Source: Spongilla lacustris
Lineage: Eukaryota > Porifera > Demospongiae > Spongillida > Spongillidae
Reading direction: 5' to 3'
Assembly: GCA_949361645.1 (NCBI GenBank)
Contig: OX442418.1
Location: 10,078,632-10,142,631 of the forward strand
DNA length: 64,000 nt
Numbering within the stretch: the first letter of the stretch is position 1; the number at the start of each line of letters is the position of its first letter. This document shows positions 36,568 through 48,889 of this stretch, in pieces. The position numbers were made by a program, and so were the translations under genes. The notes under the pieces were generated by a model. The model was not told the DNA's origin and did not search any database. It saw nothing but the letters and a program-made list of their open reading frames with translations.

Positions 36568-36665
36568 AGCTGTCCCGTTCCAATTGGAGCACCTCTGCCA
36601 AGGAGTGTGCATGGGCAGCCATCTAAATGGATGCATGGTGAACAATAAGCAACACTGCAATGAAT
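36568..36665 (+). repeat. Dispersed repeat, copy 2
   Basis: Same motif order as 36266-36380: TTCCAATTGGAGCACCTC, AAGGAGTGTGCATGG, CATCTAAATGGATGCATGG, GCAACACTGCAATG. Confidence 0.65.
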
Positions 36666-37060
36666 CAGGTACTTTGATAAACCCCTCCAGTTCCACTTCA
36701 TGTGTCCCTTTGTCAAACCGTTAGCTCATTTGTATCACTTGAATGTTAAGAGATTGAGTGCAGTATTCTATGTATGGGCAATGCTGCAGTAATAGTCATA
36801 GAGTATCTGTGCACACGTAACTCTTGTTGTGTGCACCAGAAAAAAGGAACTTTCTAGATGCTGACCTGATGCTGATTTGGGTTCATCTGAACATGCAATG
36901 CACGGGACGAAATGACCACATTTCAGTTATGTATACGTTCATGTAAACCACAAGTAAATACCTTAATTAGATACATTTCCTGGAATTAGAAATTATCGAA
37001 TTTACGATATTTCCTTTCACTGAACAGCCTTAATTACGTACGTTTTCTGCGAAGGAAATA

Positions 37061-37447
37061 TATATGGGACAGTTTCCACGAAAATGGCCCTTCGTTTATA
37101 TATATATATTATGTTATACAAATGCTTCTCTTTTGAATCGCTATATCTTCCGAACGGTTAAAGCTATCAACTTCTTATTTTCAACACTTCATACTACACC
37201 ATTTCTCTATGATACAATACATTTTGGGGTCTTGCACTTGCTCCGTGCCTGTATTGCAACGTCCGATACCCCTGTGGGTTCAAACCTGCCATAACTTTCT
37301 GTAGGAGTAATCAAATCGCTTCAAATTCGGTTTGTAGGTAGAGAGGTCGTATACCTATCGATTTGTTCTGTTCGTTAATTTTTATGTCATCCGTTACGGA
37401 GATACAGCGGCGCAAAGTTGCTACAAGTTTCCCGCTCGAATCGCGCC
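37061..37447. mobile_element. Palindromic element 3, left arm only
   Basis: Starts TATATGGGACAGTTTCC and follows the left arm of the element at 9691 (CGCTATATCTTCCGAACGG, GTAGGAGTAATCAAATCGC, CCGTTACGGAGATACAG, CCCGCTCGAATCGCGCC). The match stops at the centre and no right arm follows. It is either a half-element left by deletion or a progenitor from which the palindromes arose by inverted duplication. Confidence 0.8.
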
Positions 37448-37641
37448 GTTGTACGTGCGTGACCCGCTTCCATGCACCAAAGTACATGAATATGCAACTA
37501 CTTCCTGTGGGCTGACACTTGGATAACTTATAGCCACACCTACTCTGCGCTGGATACGTGAATCCATCTCCCGGTCGGACTCACATGCAGTTGTTATACT
37601 ATTCGATCCCTATTTCGTTATCTTCTGCGTACATAACCTTT

Positions 37642-37716
37642 ATGGCGCCTTCAACTGAAGACAAGGTCATAAGAGTTTCAATCGGCGGACGTGAAGTTCG
37701 TGAGAAAGGTTACTAG
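37642..37716 (+). CDS. Possible first exon, unrecognised
   Basis: ATGGCG in a fair start context opens a frame of 24 codons (MAPSTEDKVIRVSIGGREV and on) that meets TAG at 37714. A donor-like GTGAGA follows GAAGTTC within it (about 37698), which would give a phase-1 junction before the stop. No downstream exon was found before the minisatellite. Weak call. Confidence 0.2.
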   Translation: MAPSTEDKVIRVSIGGREVREKGY

Positions 37717-37736
37717 ATCTATGCTAGTACAGTGAC

Positions 37737-38370
37737 GACGGTGGTCCCATTTACACCCTGCACTTGTGTGTGTTGTGGGATAAAATCCATGGTCCCCTTT
37801 ACATCCTCTGTTGTGGGATCAAATCCATGGTCCATTTACATCCTCTGTTGTGGGATCAAATCCATGGTCCATTTACATCCTCTGTTGTGGGATCAAATCC
37901 ATGGTCCATTTACATGTACATCCTGTACTTGCATTGTGCATTTAGGGGTCAAATCTATGGTCCCATTTACATCCTGTACTTGTGTCTGTTTTAGGGTCAG
38001 ATCCATGGTCCCATTTACACCCTAAATTTGTGTATGTTTTGGGGTCAAATCATTGGTTCCATTTACACCCTGTACTTGTGTCTGTTGTGGGGTCAAATAC
38101 ATGGTCCCATTTACATCCTGTACTCGTGTCTATTGTGGGGTCAAATCCATGATTCCATTTACACCCTGTACTTGAGTATGCTGTGGGGTCAAATCCATGG
38201 TTCCATTTACACCCTGTGCTTGAGTCTGTTTTAGAGTCAAATCTATGGTCCCATTTACATCCTGTACTTGAGTCTGTTTAGGGTCAATTCATTGGTCCCA
38301 TTTACACCCTGTATATTGGAGTCAAATCCATGGTCCGATTTACTCCCTGTACTTGTGATCAAATCCATGC
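37737..38370 (+). repeat. Minisatellite, unit about 40-58 bp, about 12 copies
   Basis: Units share CATTTACA-CCTGTACTTG, GTGTCTGTT, GGGGTCAAATCCATGGT. Early copies are shortened (about 41 bp, CCTCTGTTGTGGGATCAAAT) and later ones are longer. Open frames through it are compositional. Confidence 0.92.
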
Positions 38371-38579
38371 ACTGTAAAAAATGAGTGCTATCCGAACACG
38401 TCTTGTGGTGTTGTAAAAGCACTAACGGTGTGCTATGGAAGCACTTTATTATATTCACAACACGTAGATGATATTCAGGACGATACAATCGTATTCATTA
38501 CTCCACCCACAAACATTTCGCCGAATTATTGAAAGAAACTACCTATAATTTAATAGCACGTGGCAGATTTGCGGAAAGA

Positions 38580-38719
38580 ATGGCGGATTTTGCTGCTTAC
38601 ATTAAAGAAGAATCCCTGAGTTAAGTGACAGCTTTGTGCAAGAAATCATAGAACACCGGGTAGCGAGAGTGACCTTTCTTGAACTAACGAAGAATAATCT
38701 GACCAGCTTCTTGGGATAG
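38580..38719 (+). pseudogene. Frameshifted SAM-like domain fragment
   Basis: ATG at 38580 gives MADFAAYIKEESLS, then a TAA. Shifting the frame near 38622 gives LSDSFVQEIIEHRVARVTFL and ELTKNNLTSFLG to TAG at 38717. The combined peptide follows the pattern of SAM domains used by sponge signalling and death-fold proteins (an LSD-V---I-----TFL-LT--DL--L pattern). One frame change and an early stop make it a probable pseudogene, or a sequencing error in a real first exon. Confidence 0.4.
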
Positions 38720-38867
38720 AATGAAAGTGAAGGTGGAACAGAAAAGACTCTTGAGCGAAAGGTTTGCGTATCAGCAATACTTACATGTAGCTGTCTTTAA
38801 GCTTCATCTAAACAAACTAATACTTACTGTAGGGGACTATTGTGGCACCTAGGTAGGATTTTTTTTT

Positions 38868-38889
38868 GGGGGGGGGGGGGGGGGGGGGG
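38868..38889. repeat. Poly-G tract (22 G) after a T-run
   Basis: A run of nine T is followed directly by 22 G, near the left margin of the two-gene unit described at 39.0-61.1 kb. Confidence 0.95.
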
Positions 38890-39100
38890 AGCGAATGCCA
38901 CAAAAACTATTGTGACTAGCATCCATCCTTTAGCTTTACTGTCTTATATCCTGGGCGTACTCCGCGGAGCACGTTTGTACATCGTGGGATATGCGAAACA
39001 AACGTTCCTCCATTTCAGCATTCTAGTGAAGTTGGACTGTTTTGCCACGTTGTATAAGTTCTTATATGTTTGGGCCGAAGCTTTGAAGGCCTAATACCTT

Positions 39101-39212
39101 TCGTTGCTCTTACACCAACTCGCCACATAGACAGCGGTAAATTTAAAAAGGATAATAACTTACGTACCGGAAGTTTCGCGTACCTCCACTGTGACGAGTT
39201 GCTGTAAGAGCA
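39101..39212. repeat. Inverted repeat, 21-bp arms
   Basis: CGTTGCTCTTACACCAACTCG at the left and an inverse copy (CGAGTTGCTGTAAGAGCAGC) at the right pair with two mismatches around a loop of about 70 bp. It lies about 360 bp beyond the 3' end of the DUF7869-type gene and was considered as a possible element border. Confidence 0.55.
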
Positions 39213-39576
39213 GCGAAAAACCACTTCCAATTTCACCGTGGAATTTCCAATTCCTGGTATTTTAATCCAAAGGGTGTATTTCATTCAAAAAAGTCACATA
39301 AATCTTGTCAGATTTACATTACACATCCCTGTATTATACACATGGAGCATTTTCAAGTATATAAAATTTAAATTTCATTCAAAACAAATGTCATGTGTTT
39401 ATGATTGCATTCTAGTTTATGCAAAATAGTGGAATAAAATTATCTTATACATCAATAACACTTCAGAGTCAACAGCAAAAAATGCATACTACTATTAAAA
39501 ATAATCAAAGAGGGTAACATGTTTGAATAAACGTCATATCACATTCATAAACCATACATAAATTCAACAGAATATC

Positions 39577-42500
39577 CTACATAAACTCAAAATCAACATA
39601 AATGCTCTTCAGTTTACTTATAATTGGTTTAGACAGTCTGTTGGACTTAGATAAAGATATGTTTCTTAGTACAATATTGTTTCGGTGCACAGATATCGTT
39701 TGCTCCACAGATTTAACTATCCATGGAGCCCATGTGCCAGTATATGTTCCCACCCACCACTCCAGAGTGATAGAATCATCATCAATAGCCAGAACTTTGG
39801 CAATTTGTGGCAGTTCTTCCTTGAATTCATCAAGGCCCAATGCCACAAAACTTCCTAGCTGAACATCAACAGCATCCACTTCAGACTCTTTATTCTGTGA
39901 TAGAAAAGAACAAGTTCATGTTTTTAATGGTCAAATGTTGTTTGAAATTTCAAAACGGTCATTGAATATTATACTTATACAGTTGGCAGGATAAATATAG
40001 ATATTGCTATGAATCATAAAGGTAGATGAATATATCTGGCAGAAATCATTGTACCCTACCTACATTTTATATGAGCGTATTAACTGTTGTATTGTTACAG
40101 TGGGAGTAATTTCAAGCTTCATTCGAAGATCGGCTTTGTTAACATAATTTGATCTAGACAATTTCAAGTAAGGAGGATTATGAACTAAAAGCATAAAATA
40201 GGCTACATAATGCATAGCTTCCATCAAAGGTAACATTTCTAGAAATAGATATTTCAAGCCCATATTATATACATCATCTTGATGGTAGCCTAAGTTATCA
40301 GTGCTTAGAATATAAATATAATTATATTTTGTGATCTGTAAAGGCATTTTATATCACAATTTCAGGATGTATGGGAAATATTATCATAAATGTTACAATA
40401 TCCTTGAAATTTCAAGCTGGAAAGAGCACATAAATGAATTCACAATATGGTATTTCCAATTGAATAAAATCTAAATATTACATAGATATAAAGGCAAAGA
40501 ATCCAAACTTGAAATTTCAAAACATTTAGCTGGAACTTGAATTGATTTATAATCAAGATATTCAAGTAAAGAGGTCTTGAAATACCAGTAAGAACGCATT
40601 TTATTTTTCCTTGGTTAGGTCAAAGAATTAACAACATTAAGGTATACAGCAATTCAATACCATAGACAATTTCAGATACTAGTTTGAAATTTCAAACATG
40701 TCTACACTAGAAATTGTAATAAATCCCAGCTTAAAAATGACATTTTCATTCAGAGCATAACTTCATATCCATATACACATAATTATATTTGTGCCATTTG
40801 TATTTCAATCCTCCGAGCCTTAAACCCAGATCCAAGCACTGAGACTTAAAATACAATGCCAATCAAAGCAAAGAACTTGAAATTTCAAGAATATCTATGT
40901 ATGTATAGTGATTAATCCTTTAAAACTTATCTGCAACAGAGTTTATGCATGATTTTAAAACATTACAATAGGTAATGCAGTAATATTGTTATGAAATACA
41001 TTTTGAAATTTCAAGGAAGATTTATTTTCCTTTAATGAAAAGATTTTATACTACATATTAAGTCAAACTAGGCTTTGATTTGAATTCGTTTCATGATATT
41101 CAAGCTAAGAAGTTTTGAAATCAAGCTTGAACTTATAGTCTAGATATTCATGAAATTTAATAGCAAGTAGGATTTAGAAAAAAATGTGTATAATCATTTG
41201 AAATACGGCAGCCGGGTTATCTTCCTTTTCAACTCTGTTACAAAAATAACTGTAAAATTATAATCTTTGAATATCAGTTAGAAAACCTTTACCTATATAT
41301 TTAATCCCAACTTGAAATTCAATGTGCGGCTTCCTTATTTTTAATGAATTTCTCCTTTTAGTTCAAATTTAGATATGTGGAGATTGGACTATCCTAGTTT
41401 GAAATTTCAAGATGACAGCACTAGGATTATTTTTAAATGCACATTTTACAGCACTTTGTCATTAAGATCCAAGCCGTAAATTCAAAATTTATATTTCAAA
41501 AGGAAAGAACTTGAATATCTAGGCTTAAATTTCTGGTCAAGGCAATATATTCTTGAAATTTCAAGTTACAAGGACTTGTAGTAAAAGCAAATCATGACTG
41601 TTAAAAAGACAAACCTATCGTTACTACTTGTAGCCTAGATGTTCATTTCATTGCAATAAAAGGTGTAAGCTCTATTATTTATATGCTTACCTTGTATATT
41701 ATACATAGTTATACCAGTAATAACCGTTATTATAACTTTTACTTTAATCCCACATGTGATGTTATAGCACACATACATGAAATTATAACTTTTAATCTAG
41801 AACTTAAAGTTTTGAAATTTCAAAGCTTGGATTGCTTTGGATCAAAATGTAGTAATATTAATGACTACTTCGAACAAAGAGGTTTTGTCCTTCTTGAAAT
41901 GATTCCCTTTGAATGATGTGTTTGAATTTCAAGCATTTCAATTTATCTGAATGAATATCAAGCTGGGAATTGATCAGAATTCTAGGCAAGGTATCATTGA
42001 AATTTGAAGATAGGAAGATGTGATTTTGAGTTTTAGGATTTGCACTAAAGAAAATAAGTTAGTATATATAAGCAATACTAACATGGTTTTAACATATATC
42101 TATATATTGATATCTGTGTGTGACTTGCTTTATGGTGAATGAATTTCTCTCTTTTGTTCAAATTCTTATACCTGGAGAGTTGATCCATCCTAGTTTTAAA
42201 TTTCAAAATGTCTACACTAGGGTTATCTTTTAATGCACAATTTATTATACTTGCATGTATTATACATATATGTATGTCTAAATGGTTGTGTAATATCTGC
42301 GTTTAGCTCAAAATTAAGCTGTCAATTCACAATATATAATTTATTCATTCAAAGGAAATAACTTGAAATTTCAAGAATATGTAGGTTTAAAGTTTTCTCT
42401 GTGGTCTAGATATTCTTGAAATTTCAAGTTAAGTTACAATGTTTTTTTAATTATGAATATATAAATGACAAATATAGACATCTAGACTAAAAGTGGTTAT

Positions 42501-45500
42501 GATATATTTGTAGTCATTATTCGCTATTAATTAAAAAAAATTGTAATTGAACTTAAAATATGTAGGTTTAAAGTTTGAAAATGAAGCCTAGATATTCTTG
42601 AAATTTCAAGGTTATTTCCTTTTAATTAAAAATTGTCTAATATCTTATATTGAAATCAAATCGACATCTGGTAATGATAATTTCATTGCAACATACGATA
42701 CTGGTAAATCCACAATTTATAATATTTAGTTGTATGAACTGTAGTCCAGATATTCTTGAAATTTCAATAAACCGTAGTCCACATATTCTTGAAATTTCAA
42801 GTTAAGTTACAATGTCTTTGAAGTAATAGCAAATAATGACCATAAATAAGACAAATACATCATTACAACTTGTAGTCTAGATATCAATTTCATTTTAATA
42901 TAAGATACGAATAAACTCACAATTTATGATATCTTTCATTCAAAGGAAATAACTTGAAATTTCAAGAATATCTAGGCTTAATCTCTGTGGTCCAGATATT
43001 CTTGAAATTTCAAAATACATTAATGTTTTTTGATTAATAGCAAATAATGACCATAAATAAGACAAATATATCATTACAACTTGTTGTCTAGATGTCAATT
43101 TCCTTTCAATACAAGTACTAGTTGTTTTTCATTCAAGGAAATAACTTGAAATTTCAAGAATATCTAGGCTTAAATTGTATAAACTCTGTGGTCCAGATAT
43201 TTTTGAAAAATCGGGTTCAGTTACAATGATTTTGGAAATAATGACCATAAATAAGACAGATATATCATTACAACTTGTAGTCTAGATGTCAATTTTATTT
43301 CAATACAAGATACTAGTAAATTGACAATCTATAATATTTTTCATTCAAAGGAAATAACTTGAAATTTCAAGAAAATTTAGGCTTAAAATTTCCTAATCTC
43401 TGTGGTCCAGATATTCTTGAAATTTAAGTTACAATGTTATTTGAAATAATAGTATTAATGACCATAAATAAGACTAATATATCATTACTACTTGTAGTCT
43501 AGATGTCAATTTCTTTCCAAAATATGATACTGCTTATAAGATGATAATATCTTGCTTTTCAAGGTGGGGTTTACTTCCCTTGAATGAAAAAAGTTTACAA
43601 AGAAAAGAAAGTTATCGTATTTTTAATAAATACCAACCAATATGGTCTTGAAACCATCAAAATCATGAAGATCATTTGCTAAATAATATCACAAATATTT
43701 TTCAAGAGGGCAATTCTTTTTTTATGAATATATATGAACATTTTAAGCTGGAGTTTGATCTATGCACAAATAAATTAAAAATCACAAGCTATGCAAATTT
43801 TTAACAGGCCACATATACCAGTTGTAAATTGCAATGCATCTGAAAATAGCACATAAACTAAAATTCTAAGTCCCTCTTTACAAAATAACTATTTAAAAAG
43901 TATTAGTTACAGTTTAATATAAAACAATGGTGTATTTGCATCAGTATGTATACAAAACAAAATCATACCTCATGAACATCTTCAAGTACTTTTCTTTTTT
44001 CATTGGTGTTTGCTTTTTTCTTTCTATGGCCAACATACACCTGATAATTAGTATAAAAGTTTAGTTATATTTTAAAAGCATGTTCTTACAATCTTTATTA
44101 TGAACTTACTTCTGGAATATCATCAGTACAATTTGCATGTCTTTCAATTAATTCTGAAGGTATAAGTGGATCAGGTAGGATTTCAGTGTGGTTATCTTCA
44201 GCAATATCACCAATCTGTGTTAATTCCCATCTTTCTTCTACATTCGAACACTCCTTTTCAAATTCTTCCTTTAATTTGTCAAAAAATGATCTCCACCACT
44301 GCTTCTGAGCATCCTTCAAACACAAATACTTCGGTATGGATACAGTAAGGGCTTCCATGTCTTGCTTTGATGGGCTTGGCTTCACACAGCTTGGAACATC
44401 AATCACAGCGGCCTAAAGTAAATATGTGGTAAACAAAACTATTATGCAATATCAACAATTTAATTTGAAATGTAGAATTGAATATTCTCATATGAATACC
44501 AGATGGAACAACGTGAAGTGCTATGCTCATAATGTATTCATTAACCAAAACTCGATAAACCAAGTTCACCTTTAACAGCTTCAATCCGGGTAGGTTCCCA
44601 CTTGGCTCCCAATTGTCACTACTCCAACGCTTGTACTTCATCTCTGCGTGACCTTGAGTGTTCCGATAAAATCGGAATATGTGGGGATTAGAATGATTGT
44701 GGAGCTCTTCTGTGTTTGGCAACAGCCATGATTTCACATCAACCATTTTTTGCAGACAAACTGCCTCTTTGATCATTTTGTTGGCTTCTTTACATCCAGA
44801 GAGCAAGTCTGTATATAAGGTGTGATCTAATAAATGACAAAATATTTTTAGGAATTTCTTACCTGGTACAGTAAGGGCATTATTTTTCTTCAGCCACTTG
44901 CCAATATTCCCGAACAAAGCATCTATATCTTCATGGGTATGACCAACCATCAGAAATCCTAGCTCAACCTGTAAGCCGATAATTATATCATTCATGTTCA
45001 TTTTAACATTATTCATTTACCTCTTCAAACACTTCCAACTGAACCAGTAGCGACAAAAAAGATAAAACACAACGATTCTTGTTTTCTCGGGCTGTATTAT
45101 CAAGCTGTAAGTACAAACGCTTTGGCAGTGGTCGTGACAACTGCTTCAAGTTTTGAAAATGAGACAGTACAACCTAATTTTAAAATACAGAACGAGTCAT
45201 ATGATGAAACATTGTGGATATAACTTACTTGCAAAAGCACATTGATTGTAAGATTGGGGTCATGTGGCCACTGTAAGTAGTCCAAAAATACAGTGGCACA
45301 GTGACCATGGAGTATTGCACCAGTTAAATGTGTTCTGAAGTGCCATAAATTGGCATCTGATTTCTGCAATCTTTTTGTGTGAGGGAGTTGTGTGCTGTTC
45401 TGGTCCATACCATCTATTATTATAGACATGATGTTCCCATCTGTCTCTTGTGGTATCTCTTTCTCTGATCCCTATGGTGATTAGAATGAAAAATACATAA

Positions 45501-48500
45501 TATAATTCAAGACATTAATATACTAACATTTGCAGCTTAATATGATCTTCCATCATTTCATTTAACTTTCTGATCTTCTCTTCATCAAACGTTTTCTCCT
45601 TTTCTGATTTTATGATGCTGCAGATGTCGCATTTTGTGAAGCGGTTTTCCTGCAGAAAGATTGCATGCAAATGTATAATAAAATGACTGGGAAGGTTTCC
45701 AAATAAAAATGCATTGTGTCTACTGGTGAGGATACTGACTTCCTATATTGACTCTTTCATTGGTTTTTTTCAGCTCGTATGGCAATGAAATGACACCATT
45801 GGCACGAATCACGAACCATGCAACACTTCGTAACAAATATTGATTTTTAAAATTACAGATCTATCTATGTAATACAAACATAATACAACACCACTAAACT
45901 AGAGCTATATAACTATTGTTACTATTTAGATAAAATAAGAAACAAACCTATTTATTAACATACCTTTGGTATGGTCACATGTGGAAAGGTTTCTTCCCAC
46001 AGCCGAAAGAACTGGCTCTTTGAAACATACTGACAACTTCTGCTAAGCATATCCATTCTCATTCGATTATATACGGATGATTTAGACAGATTGCTAGGTA
46101 GGTGTACAACCATTCGGTTGGGCAATAGGTCACCTATTAAAGTAAAATAGTTGTGCATCCATGCTACTGCCCTATTTGATTTTTGCAAGGGTGTACGGTG
46201 CAATTCTTTGTAAATATGGATGCATCCAGTTAACACTTTATTTCTGGCCTTATAGAAGAATGATTTGCTTATGCCTAGTGTTGCTATCCATAGTGCCTGA
46301 CACACAGGCTTTCCAGAAATGATGAATGTTATGTTTGGGTTAGTAGCTGAGGAGTGAGTGTGAATGTAGTCTACAATCCACTGCAGTTTTGCAGATTTTG
46401 GTAACTGCACAAAATAGTGGTGGTAGCTTAAAAGTTCAACTGGGGAGAGGTGATGAACATTGCTGGGACATTCCACCGAACAACCATTACTCTTGAAAAT
46501 GTCAAATACATCCCAGCATGTAGAAGTACCTGCAATGCAAAATAAAGTAATGTGCAACTATGTTCCAATCACCTCATTAAATGAAATAAAAAGGCACATT
46601 AAAACATTAACGGAAATACATAAATATAGTTATTGAAGTTAAGTAGTTATTGTGTACTTTATTCAAAGTGATAAATAATGGCTGCAAAGTTCATTTTATG
46701 GTTCTGCAATAATGAATTTGAAAACTGCAGATTATTTAAAATATAGCTGGGTAGTGTTCTATTTGAGAATTAATTAGTTACGCTAATGTAAAAAAATACT
46801 AATAAAAGCGATACATAAAATACACATGCAGACATATACACATACACCTAAAAAAAAAAAAACGTCAGCATCTACAGTACATGCAATTATTTATATACAA
46901 AGTTTATGCATGTTAATTTAATGGTGTAACACACAAAACAACTAAATTTTATAAACTTAATAAACATACAATACTTTCTTTCAGCATTTTCTACTTCAGA
47001 GTCACTAGTGTCTGCCAGTGAACCAACACCTAAAAAAAGGATATGCTTAAATAAAGATTATTTTCTATTTGTTTGCCTGGCAATGGCGCAACAGCCATTT
47101 CAGTACATTTTAAGATGAATGGCAATGAGTACTACAAAATGGCAATAAATTAACACCCTCCGACTCACATAAGTGCATAAACATTTATCAAGCTACCTTA
47201 TAACTACTAATGAAAATCTGATTAGAAAAAATTCTGTATAGTTACATACGTTTCTGTACACTGTATGCCTGCCTATGCATAGCTTACAAGTAAAATTTGC
47301 TATACATATGATTTTACATATACTTGTAGTATTAGCCTAAACATTCAAGGATGGAATCCTTCTTGCCACAAAACTGTAAAATAACCATGTTTTGCAAGTG
47401 AGGACTGCCTGTTGTTCAATAATTACATGCAAATTAAGTGTATGAAAATTGCTTGACTAATGCAGTAATGCATAATAACATAAACCCAATCCCCTTCAAA
47501 ACCCAATAAAATAAACCAATCCCCTTCAAAACCCAATAACATAAACCCAATCCCCTTCAAACCCAAATAACATAAACCCAAAACCCTTCAAAACCCAATA
47601 CCATAAACCCTATCCCCTTCAAAACCCAATAACATACAATACTTTCTTTTCTTCCTTTCTGCATTTTCATTTTCAGAGTCACTTGAAGAAATGGAATTTT
47701 CCACCAAAGTATGAACACCTACAGAAATGATTTGTTAAATCAGCAATCAAGTGTAATATTTGCCTTGTAGTGATGATGCATAAACCATTTCAGTACATTA
47801 TAAGGTGATTGGCAAAGAATATGCATATGTATAAAATAAAAACTACAATAATATTTTTACCTTCAGAATAGATCAACCTCTTACGGCTGACAGCAGTGCA
47901 TTCATCGTTCCTGGATTTACCCAAATCTACAAATGAAAAACTGATCTCCAACAAAACTGTAAAGTTGCAAAACGTTTCTACAACGACCATACTGTATACA
48001 CATTATATGGAATCAGTAATCACACCGCTAAATGTACATGCTTGGATTCCTGTACATGTATTCATATACCTGTTAAACGTTCCAAAACGGAGTACTACTG
48101 ACTACCAATTTGCATTCTACACACGTGTTAAAATGTCAAGTGAGGACTCCGTAAGCGCGCACGTGGTAAAGACAAAATAATGCCCTGACACCTGACAGTG
48201 GCAAACGCTGTTATTAATGCATCAAATCCCCAAACAACCCGGACTTCACACATAATGAATGCACGCTTTTTAGCTGATCATTCTAACGAGCATACCTCTG
48301 TCAGTGCGTTTAGTCAAACCTCCTGAAGATGTGATCTCCGCTACAGATCGATCTGAGTCATCATCAAAATCGCTGGATACCACCGAAATGCCTTCAGCAT
48401 CTTTGAACCTCACGTCAATATCACTGAATCTCACAGATATGCTATCGGGGATTTCTTCAGTGTCGCTAAATCTCACAGATATGGCATCGGGGATGTCGTC

Positions 48501-48632
48501 AATTTCGCTGAATCTCACAGATATGCCATCCGGGATGTCGTCAAAATCGCTGAAACTAACAGATATGCCGTCCGGAATGTCATCAATGTCACTAAATCCC
48601 ACAGAGATGCCGTCGCTACATTCAATCGCCAT
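39577..48632 (-). CDS. DUF7869-type protein, 12 exons, about 907 aa
   Basis: Exons 5' to 3': 48632-48296, 47926-47861, 47718-47638, 47029-46970, 46529-45964, 45649-45524, 45471-45229, 45173-45021, 44968-44570, 44412-44110, 44040-43969, 39894-39577. All have GT/AG borders and compatible phases (phase 1 up to exon 5, then 0), giving one open frame. N-terminus: about five acidic 14-residue repeats (DGISVRFSEIDDIP type) and Ser/Glu-rich linkers. Middle: ETFPHVTIPKENRFTKCDIC. Core: SIIIDGMDQ (D432, D435), YLQLDNTARENKN (D518, E523), GFLMVGHTHEDIDALF (H554-D560). These are the conserved blocks of DUF7869 proteins, and their spacing and acidic residues look like a DDE/RNase-H nuclease (inference). 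The last exon codes a small beta domain (ITLEWWVGTYTGTWAPW), probably chromatin- or DNA-reader-like. The exon 6 donor is uncertain (see findings). Divergent from the gene at 55452. Confidence 0.85.
39942..43370. repeat. Cluster of 18 TTGAAATTTCAA palindromes
   Basis: Perfect copies start at 39942, 40404, 40509, 40684, 40877, 41003, 41399, 41553, 41812, 42363, 42416, 42598, 42756, 42789, 42954, 43002, 43146 and 43359; near-copies are at about 41923, 43203 and 43415. All lie in the 4-kb last intron of the DUF7869-type gene. Many are flanked by TATTC or GAATAT, making a longer palindrome-like AGATATTCTTGAAATTTC. Three more perfect copies lie at 60910-61079, past the other end of the gene pair. 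Likely protein-binding sites; function unknown. Confidence 0.95.
42340..43460. repeat. Tandem units of about 190-215 bp carrying paired palindromes
   Basis: Around 42.95, 43.15 and 43.35 kb (and more loosely at 42.36) the same order recurs: CATTCAAAGGAAATAAC, palindrome, GAATATCTAGGCTTAAA, TCTGTGGTCCAGATATTC, palindrome, AATAATGACCATAAATAAGA, CATTACAACTTGTAGTCTAG. Each unit thus holds two palindromes about 50 bp apart. Confidence 0.75.
47480..47636 (+). repeat. Short tandem repeat, about 35-bp unit, five copies
   Basis: Units of ATAAACCCAATCCCCTTCAA plus AACCCAATAAC in an intron of the DUF7869-type gene, directly beside the 3' border of its third exon. Confidence 0.85.
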
Positions 48633-48737
48633 TTTGCAACACGTGGAGTCTAATATCACCTATTATACTATTAACGTCACGTGACTAAATTGGCATGCCT
48701 CGTGATGCATGCAATCGTCGGATACAGTAGCGGCTCA

Positions 48738-48825
48738 CTAATCAGACCACCCGGTAATAAGATCACTTAACCGCCCGATCATAAGACCACTTCGCCAATC
48801 CGACCACCGTCTAATAAGACCACTA
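48738..48825 (+). repeat. Short repeats of AAT-AGACCAC
   Basis: AATCAGACCACC, AATAAGATCACTT, CATAAGACCACTT, AATCCGACCACC and AATAAGACCACT lie within about 90 bp, just upstream of the DUF7869-type gene start. They could be promoter-proximal binding sites. Confidence 0.5.
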
Positions 48826-48889
48826 GTGCATAAATATTAATATTGGAGGGGCGTTTTTGTGTACCTTTGTTTCTCTGAACAGGCGATCA

